A stretch of DNA of 64,000 nucleotides from Chryseobacterium aquifrigidense (lineage in GTDB: Bacteria; Bacteroidota; Bacteroidia; Flavobacteriales; Weeksellaceae): positions 959,806-1,023,805 of the forward strand of contig NZ_VFPD01000001.1 in assembly GCF_006716485.1 (NCBI RefSeq). Direction: 5' to 3'. Under the pieces are notes generated by a model. It did not search any database and had not been told where the DNA came from. It was given only the letters and a program-made list of their open reading frames with translations. The translations under genes and the position numbers were made by a program. Shown here one piece after another: positions 49,251-57,860 of the stretch (position 1 is the stretch's first letter; every line of letters begins with the position of its first letter).

Positions 49251-50846
49251 ATGGCAGAAGTAATTACGATGCCCCGCCTGTCCGACACGATGACGGAAGG
49301 TAAGGTGGCAAAATGGCATAAAAAAGTAGGAGATAAAGTAAAAGAAGGAGATATTTTAGCTGAAATTGAAACTGATAAAGCAGTTCAGGATTTCGAATCT
49401 GAAATAGAAGGGACCCTTTTATACGTAGGTGTAGAAGAAGGTGCTGCTGCTGCTGTAGACTCTGTTTTAGCTATCATCGGGAATGAAGGAGAAGATATTT
49501 CAGGATTGACAGGCGGAGCTGCCGCTCCCAATGCAGGTTCTGAAGAGAAAAAGTCAGAAGAACAGCCTAAAGCAGAAACTGCTGAACCTGCTGCTGCAGA
49601 AGTTCCCGCAGGAGTAGAAATTATTACAATGCCAAGACTTTCTGATACAATGACAGAAGGTAAGGTCGCTAAATGGCACAAAAATGTAGGTGATACAGTA
49701 AAAGAAGGAGATCTTCTTGCTGAGATCGAAACAGATAAAGCAGTACAGGATTTCGAATCTGAATTCAATGGAGTATTATTGAAGCAGGGTGTAGAAGAAG
49801 GAGGTGCTGCTCCGGTTGATTCCGTATTGGCAATCATTGGCCCTGCAGGAACAGATGTTTCTGCTGTAGGTGCTCCAAAAGCAGCGGGTCAGTCCACTGA
49901 AAAACCAGCTGAACCAAAAGCAGAGGCCAAAACAGAAGAAAAAGCTGCTCCGGCTGCTCAGACTTCATCTTCTGACAGAGTTGCAATCTCTCCACTGGCT
50001 AAGAAAATGGCTCAGGATAAAGGAGTTGATATCAACAGTGTTCAGGGATCTGGTGAAAACGGAAGAATCGTTAAAAAAGATATTGAAAATTATCAGCCAG
50101 CTGCAAAACCGGCTGCTTCAGCTCCTGCGGCAAGTGCTGCTCCTGTTGCAGTAAGCTTTGTACAAGGTGAAGATACAGAAACTCCAAATTCACAGGTAAG
50201 AAATATCATTGCAAAACGTCTTTCTGAAAGTAAATTCTCCGCACCTCATTACTATCTGATGGTTGAGATTAATATGGATAAGGCAATTGAAGCAAGAAAA
50301 GAAATCAATTCTTTACCTGATACTAAAATCTCTTTCAATGATATGATTATTAAGGCGACTGCAATTGCTTTAAGAAAACACCCTCAGGTAAATTCGAGCT
50401 GGGCAGGGGATAAGATCATTCACAGAGGAAATATCAACATTGGTGTAGCAGTAGCTATCCCAGACGGATTGGTAGTTCCTGTATTGAAAAATACAGATCA
50501 GATGACGTATACTCAGATTTCTGCATCCGTAAAAGATATGGCTTCAAGAGCTAAGAGCAAAGGTCTTAAGGCTAACGAAATGGAAGGATCTACATTCTCT
50601 ATTTCAAACTTAGGAATGTTCGGAATCGAAACGTTTACAAGTATCATTAATCAACCAAACTCTGCTATCCTTTCAGTAGGAGCAATTATCGAGAAACCAA
50701 TCGTTAAAGATGGTCAGATTGTAGTTGGAAACACCATGAAGCTTTCATTGGCATGTGACCACAGAGTAGTAGACGGTGCTACTGGTGCTCAGTTCCTGCA
50801 GACATTAAGAACATATTTAGAAAGTCCATTAACATTGTTACTGTAA
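49251..50846 (+). CDS. pdhC: Pyruvate dehydrogenase E2, dihydrolipoamide acetyltransferase
   Basis: 531 residues forming the core of the pyruvate dehydrogenase complex, transferring acetyl groups to CoA. Two lipoyl domains (~1-80 and ~123-203) each carry the lipoyl lysine in EIETDKAVQDFES and are almost identical, an internal duplication. Ala/Pro/Glu-rich linkers separate them from the peripheral subunit-binding domain (ISPLAKKMAQDKGVDINSVQ) and from the catalytic domain with the active His in CDHRVVDGATGAQFL. It is in the same direction as pdhA and ends at a strong terminator. Confidence 0.96.
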   Translation: MAEVITMPRLSDTMTEGKVAKWHKKVGDKVKEGDILAEIETDKAVQDFESEIEGTLLYVGVEEGAAAAVDSVLAIIGNEGEDISGLTGGAAAPNAGSEEKKSEEQPKAETAEPAAAEVPAGVEIITMPRLSDTMTEGKVAKWHKNVGDTVKEGDLLAEIETDKAVQDFESEFNGVLLKQGVEEGGAAPVDSVLAIIGPAGTDVSAVGAPKAAGQSTEKPAEPKAEAKTEEKAAPAAQTSSSDRVAISPLAKKMAQDKGVDINSVQGSGENGRIVKKDIENYQPAAKPAASAPAASAAPVAVSFVQGEDTETPNSQVRNIIAKRLSESKFSAPHYYLMVEINMDKAIEARKEINSLPDTKISFNDMIIKATAIALRKHPQVNSSWAGDKIIHRGNINIGVAVAIPDGLVVPVLKNTDQMTYTQISASVKDMASRAKSKGLKANEMEGSTFSISNLGMFGIETFTSIINQPNSAILSVGAIIEKPIVKDGQIVVGNTMKLSLACDHRVVDGATGAQFLQTLRTYLESPLTLLL

Positions 50847-50867
50847 TTTTCTGAATTGAAAATAGTG

Positions 50868-50895
50868 AAACCTCCCAAATTGGGAGGTTTTTTGT
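50868..50895 (+). terminator. Terminator of pdhA-pdhC
   Basis: AAACCTCCCAA and TTGGGAGGTTT arms, followed by TTTG. Confidence 0.88.
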
Positions 50896-50912
50896 TTTTA
50901 ATATTTGAAAAA

Positions 50913-51005
50913 TTACTTTTTCAGGATCTTTATTTCTCCATTAAGTTCCTTTACTTGTGATTTTAATTCCGCTATTCTTTCTTCATACTGGGGTAGAATT
51001 ATGCA
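50913..51005 (-). pseudogene. Possible remnant of a gene 3' end (coiled-coil tail)
   Basis: On the minus strand the frame ending at 50913 reads ILPQYEERIAELKSQVKELN and continues GEIKILKK before the stop. This is a convincing coiled-coil C-terminus with codon use like a real gene. No start codon lies in this frame upstream; the sequence quickly turns into AT-rich noncoding text that belongs to the next gene's promoter region. It is probably the surviving tail of a deleted gene. The parent family is not identifiable. Confidence 0.35.
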
Positions 51006-51078
51006 AAAGAAGATTTTGAATAATAATTTATTTCTCTCATGTTTGAAAAATAATTATATTTAACACAATAAAAACCAA

Positions 51079-52416
51079 ATGTCTATGAAAAAAACTATTT
51101 TTCGATTATTCTTTCTATTTACTATTCTGTCCACCTTATGGTGTTGCCGGAACGAAGAATTCTCAGCAGGAGACCCTGCTCAAGAAAGCTTTTATCGTTC
51201 TTCTACCAGATTTGCTTCAAAAAGCTTCTGGAAGGAAGACGAAGTATACATCCATAAAGTACAGCAGGTATTTATGAAAGTAGCCAATGCTGAACATGTA
51301 AAAAGCAGATATGGTGAACTGTACTGGGATTATGCTATGACCTTCGGCCAGTTCGGAGAAAAATATCTGCTTGTTCCTGTAGTAAAAAATAACAGAGTAG
51401 TTCTCCTTATGGAAGCCGTAAGGGAAGGAAATAAAGTCTATTTCTTTGAAAAAGATGACAAAAGAATGGCCGATTTTTTCCATGCTGTCATCTTTTCCAA
51501 TATCACCGATTCTGGAGAGAAAACAGAACCTCAAACCGGAGTCTCATCAAGAAATACATCAACTTTTGTGTGTAGTACAAGATGGATTACCATTGGATGT
51601 ACCAACAATGAACCTAATTGTACTCCATATACAACTTCAGAAACAGTTTGTAAATGGACTCCCGGCACAACCCCCAAGACATTTGATCCTATAGGAATGG
51701 ATGACGGAGGTGGAGGTGTTGGCTATGAGTATCCGGATCCGCCGGAAACAGAAGATCCTTGTTCAAAATTGAAAACACAAACCTCTAATCTTATATTTAA
51801 AAATAACATAACTTCTCTGGAAGGAAAAACAAGTGATAACTATGAAAGTGGTTATAGAATAGGAACTAATTCTAATGGCACTTTACAAAACCAAATACTA
51901 CAAAATAAACCTGGAACACAACAAGTGGATCTTAAGGCGTTTTCAAATACAATAACACTAATGCATTCACATTATGACGGATTGTATCCAATGTTTTCAC
52001 CAGGTGATATCATCTTCTTTAACCAATGGATTGTTTGGGCACAGAACTGGAACGCAATACCTACGAATACACCTAAGATACCATTAAATAATCTTACATT
52101 TACTCTGGTAACAAGTAATGGAAATTATTCTTTTAATTTTGATGGAACATCTACAACCCCTTTACCTAATTATACAATTCAAGAATTAGATAAATTGAAT
52201 AAGGATTACATAGAAAATCTAAATAAAGCAGTTACTATAGGAAATGTAAGTGGAGATGCAACTTATAATATGGAAAAGTTAGAAACAGAGTTCCTTAAAT
52301 TTATGAGTGATAAAATGAATATGGATGGATTAAAACTTTATAAAACCACAACTAGTGGAAATTCATCATTAACTTTAGTAAATGGAACACGTCAGGAAGC
52401 TGATTGTCCGAATTAA
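51079..52416 (+). CDS. Putative lipoprotein with JAMM/MPN-like metalloprotease motif
   Basis: 445 residues (alternative ATG 51085). The N-terminus is a lipoprotein-like signal with LSTLWCCRNEEF; the lipobox is atypical because Cys precedes Cys24. Residues ~30-145 form an alpha/beta domain. Residues ~160-225 are Cys-, Pro- and Gly-rich (six Cys between 165 and 228). The C-terminal part has MHSHYDGLYPMFSPGD (295-310), close to the JAMM zinc motif HxH-x7-SxxD but with eight residues in the spacer, and a candidate upstream Glu, E256 in YESGYRIG. JAMM proteins cleave isopeptide bonds or peptides. It is followed by two DUF6705-like genes in the same direction. Enzyme activity is inferred. Confidence 0.75.
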   Translation: MSMKKTIFRLFFLFTILSTLWCCRNEEFSAGDPAQESFYRSSTRFASKSFWKEDEVYIHKVQQVFMKVANAEHVKSRYGELYWDYAMTFGQFGEKYLLVPVVKNNRVVLLMEAVREGNKVYFFEKDDKRMADFFHAVIFSNITDSGEKTEPQTGVSSRNTSTFVCSTRWITIGCTNNEPNCTPYTTSETVCKWTPGTTPKTFDPIGMDDGGGGVGYEYPDPPETEDPCSKLKTQTSNLIFKNNITSLEGKTSDNYESGYRIGTNSNGTLQNQILQNKPGTQQVDLKAFSNTITLMHSHYDGLYPMFSPGDIIFFNQWIVWAQNWNAIPTNTPKIPLNNLTFTLVTSNGNYSFNFDGTSTTPLPNYTIQELDKLNKDYIENLNKAVTIGNVSGDATYNMEKLETEFLKFMSDKMNMDGLKLYKTTTSGNSSLTLVNGTRQEADCPN

Positions 52417-52428
52417 AAAATTATAATT

Positions 52429-52992
52429 ATGAAACAAGTATTATTAATATTACTGATATTTATTACAATCTCATGTAATGCACAAATTTATCCTTTAAAC
52501 TATAAAGAAGATGTCCCAAATGGAGCTTACTACAAAGACTTAGATGGTGAACTTGATAAATATGTTGGTTTATGGAAAGGAACATGGAATGGAAAGACAG
52601 TGTACTTAGAGTTAAAAAAAATTAAGGATTACAGTGATGGAACTCATCCATATTACAAGGATAGGATATTGGGAGAACGAAAAATTATAGCTTCAAACGG
52701 AACTGTAGAAATTGATAGAATTTCTAATTTCGGAAGTGAGGGAACAGAGTTTTGGGGAATTGGGTTTAATTTAAAAAACGGAAATATAAAACGATTATAT
52801 TTCTCTCCTAGAAACATGTGTAGAAAAACTGCAACTTTGGATATCACAAATTTTACAGGAAATCAAATGACATTACATTTCGAATATCTTCCAAGTATTA
52901 TAGATCCTAACTGTCAGCATAACGCCTATGTAGATCAGTATGGAGATTTCCCTATTAATTTTCCGAAGGATATTGTATTAACAAAGCAATGA
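52429..52992 (+). CDS. Secreted DUF6705-like protein (intact copy)
   Basis: 187 residues with a signal peptide ending ISCNAQ; it could be processed at NA-Q or as a lipoprotein at Cys16. The mature part begins IYPLNYKEDVPNGAYYKDLD, then VGLWKGTWNGKTVYLELKK and RILGERKII, resembling what I recall of DUF6705, a Bacteroidota family of unknown function. The C-terminal half has CRKTATLDITNFTGNQMTL. It starts 12 bases after the JAMM-like gene, so the two are cotranscribed. A diverged second copy follows at 53037. Confidence 0.78.
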   Translation: MKQVLLILLIFITISCNAQIYPLNYKEDVPNGAYYKDLDGELDKYVGLWKGTWNGKTVYLELKKIKDYSDGTHPYYKDRILGERKIIASNGTVEIDRISNFGSEGTEFWGIGFNLKNGNIKRLYFSPRNMCRKTATLDITNFTGNQMTLHFEYLPSIIDPNCQHNAYVDQYGDFPINFPKDIVLTKQ

Positions 52993-53036
52993 TATAAAGC
53001 CTCCAATTCCAGAGGTTTTCTTTCCAAACACAGATT

Positions 53037-53601
53037 ATGAAACACAGATTATCAATATTACTGGTATTTATTACAATCTCATGTAATGCACAAATTTATC
53101 CTTTAAACTATAAAGAAGATGTCCCAAATGGAGCTTACTACAAAGACCTAGATGGTGAACTGGATAAATATGTTGGTATGTGGAAAGGGATATGGAATGG
53201 GAAAACCTTGTATTTAGATTTAAGAAAAAATAAATATAAATTAGGAGATAATTCGAATTATATATAAAGATATGATTTTGGGAGAAAGAAAGGTAATTAA
53301 TTCTAGTGGAAATATTGAAATAGATCGAATTTTGAACTTTGATTATGCACATCCTGAATTTGATGGAATTGGATTTAATTTAAAAAATGGAAATATAAAA
53401 CGACTATATTTCTATCCTAAAAATATGTGTAGAAAAACTGCAACTTTGGATATTACAAATTTTACTGGAAATCAAATGACATTACATTTCGAATATCTTC
53501 CAAGTATAATAGATCCTAACTGTCAGCATAATGCTTATGTAGATCAGTATGGAGATTTCCCTATTAATTTTCCGAAGGATATTGTATTAACAAAGCAATA
53601 A
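53037..53601 (+). pseudogene. Frameshifted tandem copy of the DUF6705-like gene
   Basis: The 5' part (53037-53267) encodes the same signal and N-terminal domain as the intact copy. It then shifts frame at a TATATATA run near 53258-53266, hitting TAA at 53265. The 3' part continues in another frame from about 53272 (MILGERKV) to 53601. The first ~60 and last ~58 residues are nearly identical to the intact copy, while the middle has diverged. A 2-base loss (or 1-base gain) in the TA run restores one frame. This indicates a recent duplication followed by slippage; a sequencing error is the other explanation. Confidence 0.8.
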
Positions 53602-53605
53602 TATA

Positions 53606-53632
53606 AACCTCCCAAACCGGGAGACTTTTTTG
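53606..53632 (+). terminator. Terminator of the JAMM-DUF6705 islet
   Basis: CTCCC and GGGAG arms followed by ACTTTTTTG. A weaker related hairpin lies after the first copy (52998-53022), so the terminator seems to have been duplicated with the gene. Confidence 0.72.
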
Positions 53633-53666
53633 TTTTTGTGGGTAAATGAAAATGATGATAAATGCC

Positions 53667-53699
53667 AAACCTATAAGGTTTCAAAAACCTTATAGGTTT
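53667..53699. repeat. Perfect AAGGTTT-type palindrome
   Basis: AAACCTATAAGGTTT - CAA - AAACCTTATAGGTTT is a perfect 15-bp stem. It shares the inner core AAGGTTT/AAACCTT with the element at 18148 but has a different outer stem. Confidence 0.75.
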
Positions 53700-53833
53700 A
53701 GAATGGTTTAGAAAAAAACTCTATTAAAAAATGTTTTTATAAAAAATAAGACTGTAGTAATTAAAAAAATAATAGAAAAGAACTGTATAAATGAATCAGA
53801 GAAATCTAATTCTAATAAATCTAAAATAAAATA

Positions 53834-53861
53834 TAAACCGCTTCAAAAAGCGGTTTTTTAT
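53834..53861 (+). terminator. Terminator-like hairpin before lolD
   Basis: AAACCGCTT and AAGCGGTTT arms followed by TTT. No gene is seen in the 130 bases before it, so it may mark a lost gene or a small RNA. Confidence 0.6.
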
Positions 53862-53876
53862 TTGCAGGCAATTCAC

Positions 53877-53884
53877 TATTTTTG
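53877..53884 (+). promoter_or_regulatory. -7 promoter box of lolD
   Basis: TATTTTTG with its G 5 nt before the ATG at 53889, implying a leaderless transcript. Confidence 0.6.
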
Positions 53885-53888
53885 AATC

Positions 53889-54557
53889 ATGATTAAAGCA
53901 AGAAATATCCATAAGTCTTATGGGAATTTAGAAGTACTGAAAGGAGTTGATATTCATATCAAAACAGGAGAGGTGGTTTCTATTGTGGGAGAATCAGGGG
54001 CAGGTAAATCTACACTGTTGCAGATTTTAGGAACACTGGATCATCCTACCCAATCCGGTAAGTATGATACGGAGATTGAAATAGCAGGAGAGTCATTTAT
54101 TAATATGAATGATAAGCAGCTGTCGAAGTTCAGAAATCAGAATATCGGTTTCGTATTTCAGTTTCATCAGCTTCTTCCAGAGTTTACAGCGCTGGAAAAT
54201 GTCTTGCTTCCTACAAAAATAGCAGGAGCCAACGAAAGAGAAGCTCTTGAAAAAGCTTATGCTTTATTTGAAGACCTGAAGATAGAACAGAGACTGAATC
54301 ATAAACCCAACCAGCTTTCAGGTGGAGAGGCACAGAGGGTAGCGGTGGCAAGGGCTTTAATTAATTCTCCGAAAATCATTTTTGCGGATGAACCTACCGG
54401 TAACCTTGATTCCAAGAATGCGGATGATCTTCACCGACTGTTCTTTGATCTTAGAGATAAATACAATCAAACTTTTGTCATTGTAACCCATAACCCGAAT
54501 CTTGCAGAAATTACAGACCGCAAGCTTGTTATGAAAGACGGAATGATCATAGAGTAG
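53889..54557 (+). CDS. lolD: ABC transporter ATP-binding protein (LolD-like)
   Basis: 222 residues of the LolD/MacB-type ATPase group. Walker A is GESGAGKST, the Q-loop [18 protein letters not shown], the signature LSGGEAQR, Walker [13 protein letters not shown] and the H-loop VTHN. In the lipoprotein release system it powers LolCE in the inner membrane. No permease gene is adjacent, so the permease is encoded elsewhere and the LolD name is a best match by sequence, not proven. Its box lies 5 nt upstream of the ATG. It is followed after 16 bases by an L,D-transpeptidase-like gene. Confidence 0.88.
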   Translation: MIKARNIHKSYGNLEVLKGVDIHIKTGEVVSIVGESGAGKSTLLQILGTLDHPTQSGKYDTEIEIAGESFINMNDKQLSKFRNQNIGFVFQFHQLLPEFTALENVLLPTKIAGANEREALEKAYALFEDLKIEQRLNHKPNQLSGGEAQRVAVARALINSPKIIFADEPTGNLDSKNADDLHRLFFDLRDKYNQTFVIVTHNPNLAEITDRKLVMKDGMIIE

Positions 54558-54573
54558 CACTATACAACGCCAG

Positions 54574-55152
54574 ATGATGAAACACTTTATTTTTCTTTTT
54601 TTAATTTTAATTTCCTGTTCAAAAGCTGAATCCCAGCAGTTGAATCCGTTGGGTATTCCTCAGACAAGAATTTCGGAAATTAAAAATTTTATTAAAGGAA
54701 AAGAGTACAATCAGGAACTGGCTGTTTTTATCAACTTTAAAATCCCCTCGGGGAAGTATCGTTATTTTGTTTATAACCTGAAAAACAATACAATTCTGCA
54801 GCAGGCTGTAGTTTCTCATGGTTCAGGTTCTGTCATTCCAAAATCGGATGCTTTAAAATTCAGTAATGTTGAAGGCTCTTATCAGTCATCCCTTGGAAAA
54901 TATGCTATCGGAGAAAGCTATGTGGGGAAATTTGGGAAAGCTTACCGCCTGGCAGGACTGGATGTTACCAACAGCAATGCCATGCAGAGAGCAATCGTTC
55001 TTCATTCTTACGGATGCATTCCTGACGCAGAATCGCAGGCTCCTGCATGTCTGAGTTTAGGATGCCCTATGCTTTCTGTAAATGCCCTCAAAGAAACGGC
55101 AAAATATATTGATAGTTCTACAAAACCTGTCATTTTATATGCTTTCTATTAA
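54574..55152 (+). CDS. Murein L,D-transpeptidase-like (YkuD_2) secreted protein
   Basis: 192 residues with a signal peptide or lipobox near ILISCSKAES (Cys15). The catalytic-type region is IVLHSYGCIPDAES followed by CLSLGCPMLS, where the His and the Cys of the LGCP motif correspond to the YkuD_2 (murein L,D-transpeptidase catalytic family) active site. An upstream segment, YNLKNNTILQQAVVSHGSGS, is also typical. It would form or remodel 3-3 crosslinks in peptidoglycan, in the periplasm. It lies 16 bases downstream of lolD, probably in the same transcript. Confidence 0.82.
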   Translation: MMKHFIFLFLILISCSKAESQQLNPLGIPQTRISEIKNFIKGKEYNQELAVFINFKIPSGKYRYFVYNLKNNTILQQAVVSHGSGSVIPKSDALKFSNVEGSYQSSLGKYAIGESYVGKFGKAYRLAGLDVTNSNAMQRAIVLHSYGCIPDAESQAPACLSLGCPMLSVNALKETAKYIDSSTKPVILYAFY

Positions 55153-55177
55153 TTGATAATATTCGTAATATTTTTCC

Positions 55178-55855
55178 ATGGCCATAAAACTCCTAGCTGA
55201 AGATGACAGACCCAGAGAAAAGTTTTTGCAGAAAGGCAAAAGCTCACTTTCTGATTCTGAACTTCTGGCAATTATTATGGGAAGCGGAAATAGAGAGGAA
55301 GACGCTTTGGAATTAGCAAGGAAAATTTTAATTTCCGTCAATAATAGCTGGCATGAATTAAGCTTACTTTCTGCCAAGGATCTGATGAAATTCAAAGGTA
55401 TTGGAGAATCAAAAGCCATCTCAATTATTTCAGCTTTAGAAATCGGAAGAAGAAGAGCTGTACAGGAAATTCCTGAAAAAACAATTATCGGAAACAGCCA
55501 TGATGCTTATGCAATTCTGAGAAATCAGCTTTCCGATCTGAGAACAGAAGAGTTTTGGGCGATTTTCCTAAATAATAGTAATAAAGTAATTCATGTATCT
55601 CAACTCACGCAGGGAGGAATCAGCCAGTCTATTGTAGATGTAAGAACCCTTTACAAAGGCGCATTGGATCATTTTTCAACCGGTATTATCATTGCCCACA
55701 ACCATCCTTCCGGAAGCTTAAAACCAAGCCGGGAAGATATCAATATCACACAGAAAATAAAAGAAGCGGGAAATACATTAAGTATTCAGCTTTTAGACCA
55801 TATTATTGTCACGCAGGATTCTTATTTTAGTTTCTCAGACGCAGGATTATTATGA
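55178..55855 (+). CDS. radC: RadC-family (JAB domain) protein
   Basis: 225 residues. An N-terminal helix-hairpin-helix region (LMKFKGIGESKAISIISALE) is followed by the RadC JAB/MPN metalloprotease-like domain. The zinc motif AHNHPSGSLKPSREDI is intact, with the upstream Glu in LRTEEFWAIFLN. Despite the name, a direct role in DNA repair has not been confirmed. Its stop overlaps the ATG of the next gene by 4 bases (ATGA), implying coupling. Confidence 0.94.
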   Translation: MAIKLLAEDDRPREKFLQKGKSSLSDSELLAIIMGSGNREEDALELARKILISVNNSWHELSLLSAKDLMKFKGIGESKAISIISALEIGRRRAVQEIPEKTIIGNSHDAYAILRNQLSDLRTEEFWAIFLNNSNKVIHVSQLTQGGISQSIVDVRTLYKGALDHFSTGIIIAHNHPSGSLKPSREDINITQKIKEAGNTLSIQLLDHIIVTQDSYFSFSDAGLL

Positions 55856-56766
55856 TTAGAAGATTGAAATACCATGAAATTGATTTTGCAAAATATGCTC
55901 AATGTTTAGAAAATTCCGAACAAAGAAAATATTCTGCAGCAAAAGATTTTCTGGACACTACTTCTACAATGCCATGGGATATTCTGGTTTATAAAGATTA
56001 TGAAGCGGTGATGCCCGTCCCTTTTGTGAGAAAATATGGGATGAAAATTGTCCATAACCCTAAACTTTGCCAGCAGCTTGGTGTTTTTTCTGAGAAAGAC
56101 AACCTTGAACTTAATGAAGCTTTTTTAGAATATCTGGAAAAAAATTATATGATAAGGGCATATCCTTTCAATGATGTCAATCAGCTTCGTACAAAGATCA
56201 GAATCAAGAAAAACTTTTTACTATATCCTGACGCTTATGAGAAAGTATATTCGAGATATTCACCCAAAAGAAAAAGAAAACTTCGGTTAGATGAAGCTGT
56301 TTTAAAAGAATCAGAAATTAAAACAATCCCTTATGAGAAAGCAAAAGCTTTTATTGAATCCAATACGATAGGGCTGAACAAAGACCATGATCTTTCTGAA
56401 TTCATGAGAATTTTCGAGAGCTTTTATAAGTCCGGATATCTGAAATTCACAGCTTTTTACTATCAGAAAAAGATTGCTAATGTGATTGCTACGTATTCGG
56501 ATAGTAATATGGTAGCACTTTTAGGGAATTTTAATGATAAAGATTATGTCAGATTATCAGGAGCATCTGTATTGATTGATCATGTTATTAAAGAAAATAT
56601 AGAAACTCATATCTTTGATTTCGAAGGAGGTGAGCTTCCCAATATTGAAGAGTTTTTCAGGGGATTTCGCCCCGAATTAAGACCTTACGGAATTATTGAA
56701 AATTCAAAAATGAACCTTTTCAAAAAGTTAGCATATCTTGTAGTAAGAGGAAGGTCTTTTTTATGA
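55852..56766 (+). CDS. FemAB/GNAT-like acyltransferase
   Basis: 304 residues. The C-terminal half has the features of a FemAB or GNAT_6-type acyltransferase: LSGASVLIDHVIKENIE followed by IFDFEGGELPNIEEFFRGFR, where FDFEGG with GF is the conserved substrate region. The N-terminal part has MPWDILVYKDYEAVMPVPFV, also typical. Such enzymes add amino acids to peptidoglycan precursors or modify other envelope polymers; the exact substrate is unknown. It overlaps radC by 4 bases, so they share a transcript. Confidence 0.78.
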   Translation: MIRRLKYHEIDFAKYAQCLENSEQRKYSAAKDFLDTTSTMPWDILVYKDYEAVMPVPFVRKYGMKIVHNPKLCQQLGVFSEKDNLELNEAFLEYLEKNYMIRAYPFNDVNQLRTKIRIKKNFLLYPDAYEKVYSRYSPKRKRKLRLDEAVLKESEIKTIPYEKAKAFIESNTIGLNKDHDLSEFMRIFESFYKSGYLKFTAFYYQKKIANVIATYSDSNMVALLGNFNDKDYVRLSGASVLIDHVIKENIETHIFDFEGGELPNIEEFFRGFRPELRPYGIIENSKMNLFKKLAYLVVRGRSFL

Positions 56767-56839
56767 TGAAAAGCATTGTTTAGATTGGTTCTAATTAAGT
56801 AATATTCCGTAACTTTATAAAATCCTTAGTAAAACAGTT

Positions 56840-57772
56840 ATGTTACAACAGATTCGTCAGTACAAATTGTCATACATGCTTTATAACTTATTTAAAAAAA
56901 ATAAATTAAAGCATAATATTCCCTTATATAAAAAATACGGAATCAATAAGAGCTATTTTTCAAGTATTTCAAGCAAAGATTTTGCCCACCTTCCCGCCAG
57001 CGAAAGAACTCTGGATGATACAAAACTGAAGGAAACTCCTTTTTTTAAGAAACTTTCTGAAGAAAATAAAGAAAGTGCTCTTCAGTATGATGAGAATGGC
57101 TATATGATTCTGAGGAATTACCTCACTCCGGAAACAGCAGATCAGATCAATACTGAAATTGATAAATTGATGGAGGATGGAACTTTGAAATTTATCTATG
57201 GAGGAAAACTGATGTTTGCAATCCATCATTCTGAAATCATTAAAAATATAGGAAGTGATAAAGAACTTTTAGACTTTTTATCTGTTTTGCTGGATGGAAA
57301 ATCGAAGCTTTTCCAAAGTATCAACTTCATCAACGGAAGCCAGCAGAAAACCCATTCTGACAGTATTCACATGACCACATATCCATTGGGAGGATTACTT
57401 GGAGTATGGATTGCGCTGGAAGATGTAGATGAAAGTAACGGTGCTCTTCACTATATTCCTAAAAGCCATAAACTCCCTTATTTTTTGAATTCAGATTACG
57501 ATAATGAAGGGACATCCCTGAAAATAGGAAAGAAAAGCTACAGAGCTTATGAAACTTTCCTTGAGGATAAAGTAAAAGAATTAGGTTTAAAAAAAGAAAT
57601 TTTTAAAGCAAAAAAAGGGGATTTACTAATCTGGCATGCCAATATTCTTCACGGAGGAGAGCCTCACACAGATAAAAACAGAACGAGAAAAAGTCTTGTA
57701 TATCATTTCTTTGACGAAAATAGTGTGTGCTATCACGAAGTAACTCAAAGGCCGGCGCTCTTTGAACTTTAA
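56840..57772 (+). CDS. Phytanoyl-CoA dioxygenase (PhyH)-family protein
   Basis: 310 residues. Fe(II)/2-oxoglutarate dioxygenase fold with the first metal His and the Asp in QKTHSDSIHM (H-x-D) and the distal His in IWHANILHGGEPH, followed by the 2-oxoglutarate Arg in NRTRKSLVYHF. The N-terminal ~75 residues are an extra helical region. PhyH-like enzymes hydroxylate small molecules or lipids; the substrate is unknown. The nearest box is TAACTTTA at 56810-56817, one base off consensus. It follows a FemAB-like gene in the same direction by 73 bases. Confidence 0.88.
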   Translation: MLQQIRQYKLSYMLYNLFKKNKLKHNIPLYKKYGINKSYFSSISSKDFAHLPASERTLDDTKLKETPFFKKLSEENKESALQYDENGYMILRNYLTPETADQINTEIDKLMEDGTLKFIYGGKLMFAIHHSEIIKNIGSDKELLDFLSVLLDGKSKLFQSINFINGSQQKTHSDSIHMTTYPLGGLLGVWIALEDVDESNGALHYIPKSHKLPYFLNSDYDNEGTSLKIGKKSYRAYETFLEDKVKELGLKKEIFKAKKGDLLIWHANILHGGEPHTDKNRTRKSLVYHFFDENSVCYHEVTQRPALFEL

Positions 57773-57834
57773 CTAAGGCTTATCCTTTATTATAAAAGCT
57801 TTTATAAGAATATAAGTTTAAAAGATAGTTTTTT

Positions 57835-57842
57835 TACATTTG
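57835..57842 (+). promoter_or_regulatory. -7 promoter box of the membrane protein at 57861
   Basis: TACATTTG, a full match, 19 nt before the ATG. Confidence 0.7.
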
Positions 57843-57860
57843 TATTCATAATATCAGTGT

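Noticed and set aside
54619..55054. Short frames on both strands within the L,D-transpeptidase-like gene
   Set aside because: They overlap a gene with a signal peptide and catalytic motif and show no independent evidence.
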